Origin: Rhodococcoides fascians A25f
Lineage (GTDB): Bacteria; Actinomycetota; Actinomycetes; Mycobacteriales; Mycobacteriaceae
Direction: 5' to 3'
Length of the DNA: 64,000 nucleotides
Assembly (NCBI RefSeq): GCF_000760935.2
Contig: NZ_CP049744.1
Location: 3,131,501 to 3,195,500 of the forward strand
Both the position numbers and the translations under genes were made by a program. Under the pieces are notes generated by a model. That model saw nothing but the letters and a program-made list of their open reading frames with translations, was not told where the DNA came from and made no database searches. Of this stretch, positions 8,147-16,136 are shown in pieces; the stretch's first letter is position 1; each line of letters begins with the position of its first letter.

Positions 8147-8968
8147 ATGACACAGGCAGGTTCGGACAACACCCCCGGCGGGGCAGCGCGCCACGGATTC
8201 GGCGTCGACGTCGGCGGCAGCGGCATCAAGGGCGGAATCGTCGACCTCGGCACCGGGGACCTCGTAGGCGACCGCTACAAGATCGAGACTCCTCAGCCGT
8301 CCACCCCGGATGCCGTCGCGCGAACCGTCGCGGAGATCGTCGCGCACTTCGAGTGGACCGGTCCGGTAGGCGTCACACTTCCCGCCGTGGTGACCAACGG
8401 CGTGGCTCGTTCGGCCGCCAACATCGACAAGTCCTGGATCGACACCGACGCCCGAGCGCTGTTCGCCAAGGCCATCGGAACCGAGGACATCACCGTCCTC
8501 AACGACGCCGACGCGGCCGGAATCGCCGAGGACAAGTACGGCGGTGGCAAAGGCAAGGACGGTGTCGTCGTGCTACTGACGTTCGGCACCGGGATCGGCT
8601 CGGCAGTGCTGCACAACGGGGTGCTGCTGCCCAACACCGAGTTCGGCCACATGGAGATCGGCGGCAAGGAAGCCGAGCACCGTGCAGCGTCGTCGGTGAA
8701 GGAGAATCAGGGGTTGTCGTACAAGGAGTGGGCCAAGGAGGTCTCGAAGGTTCTGCAGACGTTCGAGGCGCTGCTGTGGCCGGATCTGTTCATTGCCGGT
8801 GGCGGGATCAGTCGTAAGAGCGAGAAGTGGATTCCGCACCTGACGAACCGCACTCCCGTGGTGCCGGCAACCCTGCTGAACACTGCCGGGATCGTCGGTG
8901 CCGCACTCGCTGCGGACAGCGCAGTTCCGTCCGCAGAAACCGGCACATCCGCTGGATCGGCCCACTGA
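8147..8968 (+). CDS. ppgK: Polyphosphate glucokinase
   Basis: This ROK-family kinase phosphorylates glucose with inorganic polyphosphate (or ATP) as donor, making glucose-6-phosphate in the cytoplasm. The phosphate-binding DVGGSGIKGGIVDLGTG starts near residue 20. The catalytic-loop region LNDADAAGIAEDKYG and the second phosphate loop LTFGTGIGSAVL follow. The ATG at 8147 has AGGAG ten bases upstream. At 273 residues it is the usual size. As in M. tuberculosis (Rv2702), it lies directly upstream of sigA and divergent from suhB. Confidence 0.93.
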   Translation: MTQAGSDNTPGGAARHGFGVDVGGSGIKGGIVDLGTGDLVGDRYKIETPQPSTPDAVARTVAEIVAHFEWTGPVGVTLPAVVTNGVARSAANIDKSWIDTDARALFAKAIGTEDITVLNDADAAGIAEDKYGGGKGKDGVVVLLTFGTGIGSAVLHNGVLLPNTEFGHMEIGGKEAEHRAASSVKENQGLSYKEWAKEVSKVLQTFEALLWPDLFIAGGGISRKSEKWIPHLTNRTPVVPATLLNTAGIVGAALAADSAVPSAETGTSAGSAH

Positions 8969-9003
8969 CACGCGTCGTCGCCACCCGCGTAGGACGAGGG
9001 TCG

Positions 9004-9032
9004 GTAACAAACTCCTGAGAGGTCGTTACAAT
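9004..9032 (+). promoter_or_regulatory. Candidate SigA-type promoter of sigA
   Basis: A -35-like GTAACA (9004-9009) and a -10 TACAAT (9027-9032) are separated by 17 bases. They lie about 100 bases before the sigA GTG and just after the ppgK stop. The -10 is close to consensus. Read-through from ppgK is also possible. Confidence 0.5.
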
Positions 9033-9129
9033 GGTGTGTGCCGGTACGCAGCCGGCCAGAATCCGAAGACCTCTCCGCCGGAAACAACTCTGGCGTGACG
9101 CCGCACGACTTCGTCACGAAAGGGCGTAC

Positions 9130-10458
9130 GTGGCAGCCACCGATATCCGTCAGACCGTAGATTCCGAGACCGAGTCTGCGGCACCTGCACCTGCTGTCAA
9201 GGCACCCGCTGCGAAGGCACCGGCAAAGAAGGCTCCGGCAAAGCGCGCCGCAGCCAAGAAGGCACCGGCGAAGAAAGCCGCAGCGAAGAAGACAGCAACT
9301 CCCGCGACCGGGGACGACGCCGATGAGAGCGCACCCGGAATCGAGGACATCGACATCTCCGAAGGCGACCTGGCTGCTGCCGCCAACGATGTCGTAGAGG
9401 TCGTCGCTGCCGGTGACGACACCGAAGAGGACGCCACCAGCGAGCCGACCGCCGAGGACAAGGCGTCGGGCGACTTCGTGTGGGACGAGGAGGAATCCGA
9501 GGCGCTGCGTCAGGCACGTAAGGATGCCGAGCTCACCGCATCGGCAGACTCCGTCCGCGCATACCTCAAGCAGATCGGCAAGGTCGCCCTCCTCAACGCG
9601 GAGGAAGAAGTCGAACTGGCCAAGCGCATCGAGGCAGGCCTGTTCGCAGTCGAGAAGATGCGCGAGTCCGCGGAGAAGGGCGAGAAGCTCCCCGTCGCGC
9701 AGCGTCGAGACATGACGTGGATCTGCCGTGACGGCAATCGCGCCAAGAACCATCTGCTCGAAGCCAACCTTCGACTCGTCGTCTCGCTGGCCAAGCGCTA
9801 CACCGGTCGCGGCATGGCCTTCCTCGACCTGATTCAGGAGGGCAACCTCGGTCTCATTCGCGCGGTCGAGAAGTTCGACTACACCAAGGGCTACAAGTTC
9901 TCCACGTACGCCACCTGGTGGATCCGACAGGCCATCACTCGGGCCATGGCCGATCAGGCCCGCACGATCCGTATCCCGGTTCACATGGTCGAGGTCATCA
10001 ACAAGCTCGGCCGCATCCAACGCGAATTGCTTCAGGACCTGGGCCGCGAGCCCACTCCCGAAGAGCTCGCCAAGGAAATGGACATCACGCCCGAGAAGGT
10101 GCTGGAGATCCAGCAGTACGCGCGTGAGCCGATCTCCCTCGACCAGACCATCGGTGACGAGGGCGACAGCCAGCTCGGTGATTTCATCGAGGATTCCGAG
10201 GCCGTCGTCGCTGTGGACGCGGTGTCGTTCACACTGCTGCAGGATCAGCTTCAGTCGGTACTCGAGACGCTGTCCGAGCGCGAGGCAGGCGTGGTTCGCC
10301 TGCGCTTCGGCCTCACCGACGGCCAGCCGCGTACCCTCGACGAGATCGGACAGGTGTACGGGGTCACCCGTGAGCGAATCCGCCAGATCGAATCCAAGAC
10401 GATGTCCAAGCTGCGTCACCCGTCCCGTTCACAGGTCTTGCGCGACTACCTGGACTGA
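9130..10458 (+). CDS. sigA: RNA polymerase principal sigma factor SigA
   Basis: This is the primary sigma factor (group 1, 442 residues). The first 65 residues are a low-complexity Ala/Lys/Pro run with repeated APAKKA-type units, and an acidic stretch follows. Region 1.2 begins [20 protein letters not shown]. Region 2 holds [17 protein letters not shown] and the -10-recognising [18 protein letters not shown]. Region 3 follows, and region 4 contains the helix-turn-helix [15 protein letters not shown]. The GTG at 9130 follows GAAAGGG at six bases, so the longer open frame upstream is not used. It matches Rv2703. It directs housekeeping transcription. Confidence 0.97.
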   Translation: MAATDIRQTVDSETESAAPAPAVKAPAAKAPAKKAPAKRAAAKKAPAKKAAAKKTATPATGDDADESAPGIEDIDISEGDLAAAANDVVEVVAAGDDTEEDATSEPTAEDKASGDFVWDEEESEALRQARKDAELTASADSVRAYLKQIGKVALLNAEEEVELAKRIEAGLFAVEKMRESAEKGEKLPVAQRRDMTWICRDGNRAKNHLLEANLRLVVSLAKRYTGRGMAFLDLIQEGNLGLIRAVEKFDYTKGYKFSTYATWWIRQAITRAMADQARTIRIPVHMVEVINKLGRIQRELLQDLGREPTPEELAKEMDITPEKVLEIQQYAREPISLDQTIGDEGDSQLGDFIEDSEAVVAVDAVSFTLLQDQLQSVLETLSEREAGVVRLRFGLTDGQPRTLDEIGQVYGVTRERIRQIESKTMSKLRHPSRSQVLRDYLD

Positions 10459-10478
10459 GTGACCCGATTCACCGAACG

Positions 10479-10509
10479 ACGACCGTCGATCCTCGCGATC
10501 GGCGGTCGT
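10479..10509. terminator. Hairpin downstream of sigA
   Basis: Thirteen-base arms (10479-10491 and 10497-10509, one G-U-type mismatch) enclose the loop CTCGC. The hairpin lies 20 bases after the sigA stop and before the convergent DUF952 gene. There is no T tract, which is common for actinobacterial terminators, so the call rests on stem strength and position. Confidence 0.5.
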
Positions 10510-10543
10510 GGTCGTCGTCAGGGCACGGTGGTCGCCCAGCGGC

Positions 10544-10577
10544 GGTGTCGTCACAGAGGTGGTGTCGTCACAGAGGC
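10544..10577. repeat. 17-bp direct tandem duplication at the DUF952 3' end
   Basis: The unit GGTGTCGTCACAGAGG plus one base occurs twice in tandem (10544-10560 and 10561-10577). The second copy contains the TGA stop of the minus-strand DUF952 gene at 10570-10568. It looks like a recent slippage duplication and is not found elsewhere in the window. Confidence 0.7.
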
Positions 10578-10927
10578 GGTGCTGCGAAGGTTCCGTCCGG
10601 CCCGGGTCGATAGTCGAGCACTGCCGTGACGGCCGCGATCGGTAGCGGTCCGTACAGATGTGGAAAGCGCATCGACTCCGGATCGGACGGCACGCCGGGT
10701 TCCCATCGAACGGGTGCGTTCAGTCGAGCCGGATCCAGACGGAGCAGAACCAGATCCTCACGCCCCGGGAACAGCCGATTTGCAGGTAGATGCACTTGCT
10801 GCGGCGTCGACAGGTGAACGAAGCCCACCTCGCCGTACGAGTCCGGTACGTATTCGGCCTGCCCCCGCATCGACAACCACTCCCCCGCGGTGCAGATGTG
10901 GACGAGGTCGTGCTGCTTACTGGTCAC
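10568..10927 (-). CDS. DUF952 domain protein
   Basis: This 119-residue single-domain protein contains LVHICTAGEWLSM, the conserved VGFVHLSTPQQV and RFPHLYGPLPIAAV. These are typical of DUF952, a small family related in fold to glutathione-S-transferase-associated proteins but of unknown activity. The GTG beginning VTSKQHD is chosen. A CAGAAT hexamer ends six bases upstream, consistent with a leaderless message. The upstream frame to 11026 overlaps the next gene's end and is not convincing. It follows the EamA gene on the same strand. Confidence 0.78.
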   Translation of the reverse strand: MTSKQHDLVHICTAGEWLSMRGQAEYVPDSYGEVGFVHLSTPQQVHLPANRLFPGREDLVLLRLDPARLNAPVRWEPGVPSDPESMRFPHLYGPLPIAAVTAVLDYRPGPDGTFAAPPL

Positions 10928-10955
10928 CGTTTCATTCTGCCGGGTGGAGCCACCG

Positions 10956-11885
10956 TCAGGGCGGCGGAACGTCGACAAGACCGCGATCTCTGCCGGATGG
11001 GAGCCCACCGACGACCACCGCCGCAATGACGGCCACGATTCCGACAGCCTCCAGGGTGGTGGGAATCTGAGTCAGCACCACGGCGCCGACCACCGTGGCC
11101 GTAGCCGGGAGAAGCGCCAGCAGCAGAGCGAATCGGGCCCTTCCGACTCGCACCAGGACGTACTGATCGAGAACGTACGGAACCACACTCGACAGCAGAC
11201 CCACGCCCAATCCCAGAACCCAGATCCGCCAGTCCCCCAGGGCATCGGCATGAGCGAGCGCAAACGGCCCGAACAACGGCACGGCCAGAATCACCGACGC
11301 GATGCCGAACCCGGCCGCCATGTCGTCGAGACCCTGACCTGCATCGGCAACGGACTTACCCAGGACGATGTAGGCGGCCCACAAGGCCGCCGAGCCCAGC
11401 GCGAATGCGATTCCCACGAGGCCCACTTCGCCGCCCTCGAACTGCGCGGAGGCGATGGCACCGACACCGGCGACGACCAGGAGCAGCGCACACACGTCGG
11501 CCGGCTTCCTCGACCCGGCTGCTGCAACCGCGATGGGCCCGAGAAACTCGATGGCTACGGCCGCGCCCAGCGGTAGCCGGGCGATGGCCTCGTAGAACAT
11601 CGCGTTCATGCCGATCGTCGCACCGCCGAATGCAGCTGCCGTACACAGTCGCCGCACGGACCACGTGCCGCCCGCACCGGCGCGGTGCCGCCAGGGCCGC
11701 CGCCAGATCACCAACACCAGCGCCGCACCGAAACCACGCAGCCACGCCACCGCGGCCGGATCGACGGTGTCGAACAAGAACACACCGATCGCCGCACCGA
11801 CGTACATGCACACCGCGCCGATCACGAACAGCGACGGAATACCCAGCTTCGATGCGCCGGACAGCGATTGAGAAGTCGAAGCCAC
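10956..11885 (-). CDS. EamA/DMT-superfamily exporter (RhtA-like)
   Basis: This 309-residue membrane protein has about ten hydrophobic helices arranged as two EamA repeats, as in drug/metabolite transporters. The second repeat begins near GIAFALGSAALWAAYIVLG. The pattern resembles RhtA-type amino acid or metabolite exporters, but the substrate cannot be told from sequence. The GTG start at 11885 has TAGGGT ending seven bases upstream, suggesting leaderless initiation. The gene is upstream of DUF952, and the two may form one transcript. Confidence 0.82.
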   Translation of the reverse strand: MASTSQSLSGASKLGIPSLFVIGAVCMYVGAAIGVFLFDTVDPAAVAWLRGFGAALVLVIWRRPWRHRAGAGGTWSVRRLCTAAAFGGATIGMNAMFYEAIARLPLGAAVAIEFLGPIAVAAAGSRKPADVCALLLVVAGVGAIASAQFEGGEVGLVGIAFALGSAALWAAYIVLGKSVADAGQGLDDMAAGFGIASVILAVPLFGPFALAHADALGDWRIWVLGLGVGLLSSVVPYVLDQYVLVRVGRARFALLLALLPATATVVGAVVLTQIPTTLEAVGIVAVIAAVVVGGLPSGRDRGLVDVPPP

Positions 11886-12118
11886 AACGGAGACCCTACT
11901 GCCGCGGCTCGCTGCGAGCCGTGTCTGCTCTCAGCGAACAGATTTCACGGCGTTCCAGCTCGTGAGGCATGTTTCGTGTTAGTGACAACACAAAGAAACG
12001 CGCTCGGGAACAACGCATGACCGCCATACGTCTGACAGAGTGAACGAACCGCGCCATACCGACGCGGCGGACCGGCCCCAGGCGAACGGGACAACCCGCA
12101 AGCCAGTACGGAGGAGTC

Positions 12119-12313
12119 ATGCCCGGAACATTGACCAGCCCACAATTGACAGCAGCGGACCGGTGCGACCGGTGCGGTGCAGGGGCTCGCGCGCGTGTCG
12201 TGCTCTCGACCGGTGGAGAACTTCTCTTCTGCGGTCACCACGCCGCCGAGCACGAAGCCCGTCTGCGTGAAGTGAACGCAACGGTGATGACCGAATCGGA
12301 CTCCACGGTGTAA
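12119..12313 (+). CDS. Small zinc-ribbon-like protein (DUF7455 type)
   Basis: This 64-residue protein has an N-terminal DRCDRCGA pair (CxxC) and a later FCGHH, which could form one zinc site. It resembles short proteins found near principal sigma factor genes in many actinobacteria, which I know as DUF7455-like. The ATG follows GGAGGAGTC, a strong ribosome-binding site. A possible ECF-type promoter, GGGAAC-N17-CGTC, starts at 12006. A bidirectional terminator follows. The function is unknown. Confidence 0.75.
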   Translation: MPGTLTSPQLTAADRCDRCGAGARARVVLSTGGELLFCGHHAAEHEARLREVNATVMTESDSTV

Positions 12314-12362
12314 TCCACCGAGACGTCGGGGGAAACAGGTTCGCCACGATCGAATCTCACGG

Positions 12363-12395
12363 AAAAGCGGACGGTCTTCGGACCGTCCGCTTTTT
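12363..12395. terminator. Bidirectional intrinsic terminator
   Basis: A perfect 10-base stem, GCGGACGGTC (12367-12376) with GACCGTCCGC (12381-12390), has a TTCG loop. It is flanked by AAAA on the left and TTTTT on the right. It can therefore stop both the small zinc-ribbon gene (plus) and the helicase gene (minus, stop at 12406). Confidence 0.9.
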
Positions 12396-12405
12396 CGTGC
12401 GCGCT

Positions 12406-14154
12406 CTACATCTTTCGCAACTGAGCGATCCGCTCGCCCAACTGATCGGCCGACGCCATCGCCGTAGGCGGGCCGCCGCAGATGCGTCGCAGATCGCCGT
12501 GAATCACGCCGTGCGGCTTTCCGGTGCGATGGTGGTACACCGCAACCAAACTGTTCAGTTCACGCCTCAGGCCGGCCAGCTGGCCCGCACTGGCGGCCCT
12601 GTCGTTGACGACAGGCGGGGCCGGAACGGCCGGGCCCGCCGCGGGCTTGTCGATCTGTTCCTGCTGACGCTGACGCAGCAGGTCCCGCATCTGCGTGGCG
12701 TCGAGCAGACCGGGCAGACCGAGGTAATCCGCTTCCTCGTCGCTGCCCGAGAACGTCGCGGTTCCGAACGAGGAACCGTCGTAGATGACCTGGTCGAGTT
12801 CGGCGTCCGCACCCAGGGAGGTGTACGCCTTCTCCTCCTCGCCGAGTTCGTCCTTCTGCTTGTTCGCATCGGCAAGGAGCTCGTCGTCGAATCCGTCCTT
12901 CTCGCGGTGCGGCTTGCCGAGAATGTGGTCACGCTGCGCCTCGAGCTGAGATGCCAGATCCAACAGCACCGGTACCGACGGCAGGAAGACACTCGCCGTC
13001 TCCCCCTTACGCCGCGAACGCACGAATCGACCGATCGCCTGCGCGAAGTACAGCGGAGTCGACGCACTGGTCGCGTACACGCCGACGGCCAGACGCGGAA
13101 CGTCGACGCCCTCGGACACCATGCGAACGGCAACCATCCACCGCTGGTCGCTCTTGCCGAACTCGGCGATCCGAGCCGAGGACGTGGGATCGTCCGAGAG
13201 GACGATGGCCGGCGTCTCCCCCGTGATCACCTCGATGAGCTTGGCGTATGCCCGCGCTACCGTCTGATCGGTGGCGATCACCAGCCCGCCCGCGTCGGGC
13301 ATTCCGCCCGCACGCAGCTGAGCCAGCCGTGTGTTGGCGGCCAACAACACTGCGGGCATCCAGTCGCCCTGCGGGTCGAGTGCCGTCCGCCATGCCCGCG
13401 CGGTCTGCTCGGCACTGAGCGGCTCGCCCAGTCGGGCGGTGTATTCCTCGCCCGCACTGTCGCGCCAACGCGCCTCGCCGGAATACGCCAGAAACACCAC
13501 CGGTCGAACGACACCGTCGGCCAACGCGTCGGAATACCCGTACGCGTGGTCCGCCTTGGACCGCATCAACCCGTCCTGGTCCGGTTCGTAGTTGACGAAC
13601 GGAATGGGACTGTCGTCGCTACGGAACGGCGTACCGGTCAGTGCGAGGCGTCGAGTGGCGTCGCCGAAGGCCTCGCGAATGCCTTCTCCCCAACTCTTGG
13701 CATCGCCGCCGTGGTGAATCTCGTCGAGGATCACGAGGGTCTTGCGCGCTTCGGTGCGCACCCGATGCTTGAACGGATGCGAGGCGATCTGTGCGTACGT
13801 CACGACCACGCCGTGATAATCGCTCGACGTCTGACCGGTCGAGTTCGAGAAGCGTGAGTCCAGAGCGATCCCCACCCTCGCCGCCGACTCCGCCCACTGA
13901 TGCTTGAGGTGCTCGGTGGGTGCCACGACGGTCACCTGGTCGACCGTGCGATGGGCCAGCAACTCCGCAGCCACGCGCAGAGCGAACGTCGTCTTACCCG
14001 CGCCCGGTGTCGCGACGGCCAGGAAGTCCTTCGGTGAGGCCACCAGGTACTTCGTCAGCGCACGCCTCTGCCACGCGCGCAGCGGCGCTCCCCCGCTCAC
14101 GGGGGCAGCTGCCTGCTCGGATTGTGGTGTGGGATCGAACATGTCAGCGCTCAC
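12406..14154 (-). CDS. DEAD/DEAH-box (SF2) helicase
   Basis: This is a 582-residue superfamily 2 helicase. Walker A is ATPGAGKTTFALR near residue 55, motif II is VILDEIHHGG, motif III is LALTGTPFR and motif VI is QAIGRFVRSRRKG. The C-terminal 170 residues are charged (RDLLRQRQQEQ) and end in a small basic domain. The GTG at 14154 has AGGA eleven bases upstream, and the ATG at 14142 is the alternative. The nucleic-acid substrate is unknown. The layout resembles XPB/UvsW-like DNA helicases. It is divergent from the YihY gene. Confidence 0.85.
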   Translation of the reverse strand: MSADMFDPTPQSEQAAAPVSGGAPLRAWQRRALTKYLVASPKDFLAVATPGAGKTTFALRVAAELLAHRTVDQVTVVAPTEHLKHQWAESAARVGIALDSRFSNSTGQTSSDYHGVVVTYAQIASHPFKHRVRTEARKTLVILDEIHHGGDAKSWGEGIREAFGDATRRLALTGTPFRSDDSPIPFVNYEPDQDGLMRSKADHAYGYSDALADGVVRPVVFLAYSGEARWRDSAGEEYTARLGEPLSAEQTARAWRTALDPQGDWMPAVLLAANTRLAQLRAGGMPDAGGLVIATDQTVARAYAKLIEVITGETPAIVLSDDPTSSARIAEFGKSDQRWMVAVRMVSEGVDVPRLAVGVYATSASTPLYFAQAIGRFVRSRRKGETASVFLPSVPVLLDLASQLEAQRDHILGKPHREKDGFDDELLADANKQKDELGEEEKAYTSLGADAELDQVIYDGSSFGTATFSGSDEEADYLGLPGLLDATQMRDLLRQRQQEQIDKPAAGPAVPAPPVVNDRAASAGQLAGLRRELNSLVAVYHHRTGKPHGVIHGDLRRICGGPPTAMASADQLGERIAQLRKM

Positions 14155-14331
14155 TGGCCGCCGGTTCCTGGCATCGATGTACTTCCTCGCGCTCTCGGTA
14201 GCCCTGCAGTGTCCGCCGTGGAGCCTATCGCTCCACACCGACCGATCCCGCATCGCTGGGGTGAACCGGACGCGACACGGCGGGTCGGTCGTTAGGCGAA
14301 GACGCCTTTCGTCAGGAATGCTGGAGAGACC

Positions 14332-15399
14332 ATGAGTGAGTCAACAGGCACAACGCCGACACCGGAGCGGTTGTCGGCGAGAAAGCCGATACGTGCGGTG
14401 TGGAAAGTGACTCTGCGCACCCTGAGCAAAGCGTGGGACGACTCGATCTTCAGCAAGGCCGCCACGGCAGCGTTCTGGCAGACCCTCTCGCTGCCGCCGC
14501 TCCTTCTCGGTGTGCTGGGCAGCCTGGGATTCGTCGGCGGATGGTTCGGCCCCAACACCGTCGACATCATCGAGTCCAAGATCATCACCTTCAGCAACAC
14601 GCTCTTCAGCAGCAGCGTTGTCGATCAGATCATCGCTCCTACCGTCCGAGACGTCCTCGCGCAGGGAAGCGGCGAGATCGTCTCGGTGGGATTCCTGCTC
14701 TCGTTGTGGGCCGGCTCGTCGGCGATCTCGACATTCGTGGACTCCATCGTCGAAGCGCACGGACAGGCCGACGCGCGAAATCCCGTCTGGCAAAGGTTCT
14801 TCGCCTTGCTTCTCTACGTCGGCTTTCTCGTGATCGCGGTCTTCGTGCTCCCACTCGTCGCGCTCGGACCGGTGTACGTCCAGCAGATTCTGCCCGATTC
14901 GTGGATCACGTTCGGCAGCGAACTGATCGACTTCTTCTACTACCCGGCCGTCGGTCTGCTGCTGATCATCGGCCTGACCACGCTGTACAAGCTCGCCCTG
15001 CACACCTCGCTGCCGTGGCACCGACTGCTCGGTGGGGCTCTGCTCGCAGGCGTGTTCTTCATGATCGCCAGCGCGGTGCTCCGCCGATACCTCACCTGGG
15101 TGACGAGCACGGGGTACACCTACGGTGCGCTGGCCACGCCGATCGCATTCCTGCTGTTCACGTTCTTCCTCGGCTTCGCCGTCGTTCTCGGAGCCGAGTT
15201 CAACGCCACGATTCAGGAGTTCTGGCCGGCCCGGGCAACTCGAATGGACCAGATGCGCGAGTGGATCGCGGCGCAGGCAGCGACCGACGAGAAGCCGTCG
15301 GGACCGATGACGGCCGTTGCTCGACGGCTCGCCACGGGACCGATCAAGCTGGCCGGAGATCGTGGCCGGCCGGATCGCCGCGAGCCCACCGCCGAGTAG
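14332..15399 (+). CDS. YihY/BrkB-family inner membrane protein
   Basis: This 355-residue protein has about six transmembrane helices, including FLLSLWAGSSAISTFVDSIV, FALLLYVGFLVIAVFVLPLVAL and a last pair near LLFTFFLGFAVVLGAEFNATI. This spacing is characteristic of the YihY/BrkB family (position of Rv2707). The C-terminal tail is basic and cytoplasmic. The ATG follows GGAGAGACC. The older name ribonuclease BN was wrong for this family, and the function is not established. Confidence 0.88.
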   Translation: MSESTGTTPTPERLSARKPIRAVWKVTLRTLSKAWDDSIFSKAATAAFWQTLSLPPLLLGVLGSLGFVGGWFGPNTVDIIESKIITFSNTLFSSSVVDQIIAPTVRDVLAQGSGEIVSVGFLLSLWAGSSAISTFVDSIVEAHGQADARNPVWQRFFALLLYVGFLVIAVFVLPLVALGPVYVQQILPDSWITFGSELIDFFYYPAVGLLLIIGLTTLYKLALHTSLPWHRLLGGALLAGVFFMIASAVLRRYLTWVTSTGYTYGALATPIAFLLFTFFLGFAVVLGAEFNATIQEFWPARATRMDQMREWIAAQAATDEKPSGPMTAVARRLATGPIKLAGDRGRPDRREPTAE

Positions 15400-15403
15400 G
15401 TCG

Positions 15404-15640
15404 TCACTCGCCTTTCTTCAGGCCCTCGTAGATCTTCTTGCAGTCGGGGCACACGGGAGATCCGGGCTTCGCGGACTTGGTGACAGGAAACACCTCACCG
15501 CACAGCGCGACCACGTGTGTACCCATCACGGCGCTCTCGGCGATCTTGTTCTTCTTCACGTAGTGGAAGAACTTCGGCCGGTCGTCCTCGGTGGTCTCGT
15601 CCGGCGCAATGTGGGGACGGTCCTTCGTCTGAGTGCTCAT
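15404..15640 (-). CDS. DUF3039 family protein
   Basis: This 78-residue protein includes KFFHYVKKNKIAESAVMGTH and the pairs VALCGEVF and CPDCKKIY, three cysteines that could bind zinc. It matches Rv2708c in position and sequence type. The ATG at 15640 has TAATCT ending six bases upstream, so a leaderless message is likely. The ATG two codons earlier is not preferred. It converges on the YihY gene and is divergent from DUF3099. Its function is unknown. Confidence 0.9.
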   Translation of the reverse strand: MSTQTKDRPHIAPDETTEDDRPKFFHYVKKNKIAESAVMGTHVVALCGEVFPVTKSAKPGSPVCPDCKKIYEGLKKGE

Positions 15641-15733
15641 GAACACAGATTAATCCGTGGATCCACAGCGAGGGGTAACCGGTTCCACAGCTCGTCGTAT
15701 GCATTCTGTGAGCGGTAGTGCCACAGTGGAGGT

Positions 15734-16102
15734 ATGACGAGAACCCCAGGGTTCGACGGCAGCGCGTACAGCGACTCGCCGGATGGGCCTGTACTGATCA
15801 CCGAGGCACAGCAGTCGGTCGAAGAGCAGCACAAGAAGCGTGTACGCAAGTACATGTTCATCATGTCCTTTCGAATCCCGGCGTTGGTGTTGGCTGCCCT
15901 CGCCTACGGAATGTGGATGAATCCGTGGATCTCCATGGCGATCGTCGGCGTGTCCATTCCGCTGCCGTGGATGGCGGTGTTGATCGCCAACGATCGACCG
16001 CCGCGCACGAAGGACGAAATGAGCCGGTACGACTATCGAACCGTGGACAAGCCACAGTTGGAATCGAGCAACCACCGCGTGATCGAACCGGGCGACGACT
16101 GA
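15734..16102 (+). CDS. DUF3099 family membrane protein
   Basis: This 122-residue protein has a cytoplasmic N-terminus and two adjacent transmembrane helices (IPALVLAALAYGMWMNPW and ISMAIVGVSIPLPWMAVLIA). The C-terminus is polar and begins NDRPPRTKDEM. It corresponds to Rv2709. The GGAGGT immediately before the ATG is too close to be an ideal ribosome-binding site. A CACAGT six bases upstream may instead support leaderless initiation. It is divergent from DUF3039. The function is unknown. Confidence 0.82.
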   Translation: MTRTPGFDGSAYSDSPDGPVLITEAQQSVEEQHKKRVRKYMFIMSFRIPALVLAALAYGMWMNPWISMAIVGVSIPLPWMAVLIANDRPPRTKDEMSRYDYRTVDKPQLESSNHRVIEPGDD

Positions 16103-16136
16103 CGCCTGCCCGGAGTGCCGATGCGACACTTGCGTT

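Noticed and set aside
8707..10419. Long minus-strand open frame across ppgK and sigA (570 codons)
   Set aside because: It is antisense to two certain genes. Its translation shows the Asp/Leu/Gly bias of a reverse frame in high-GC coding DNA and matches no family.
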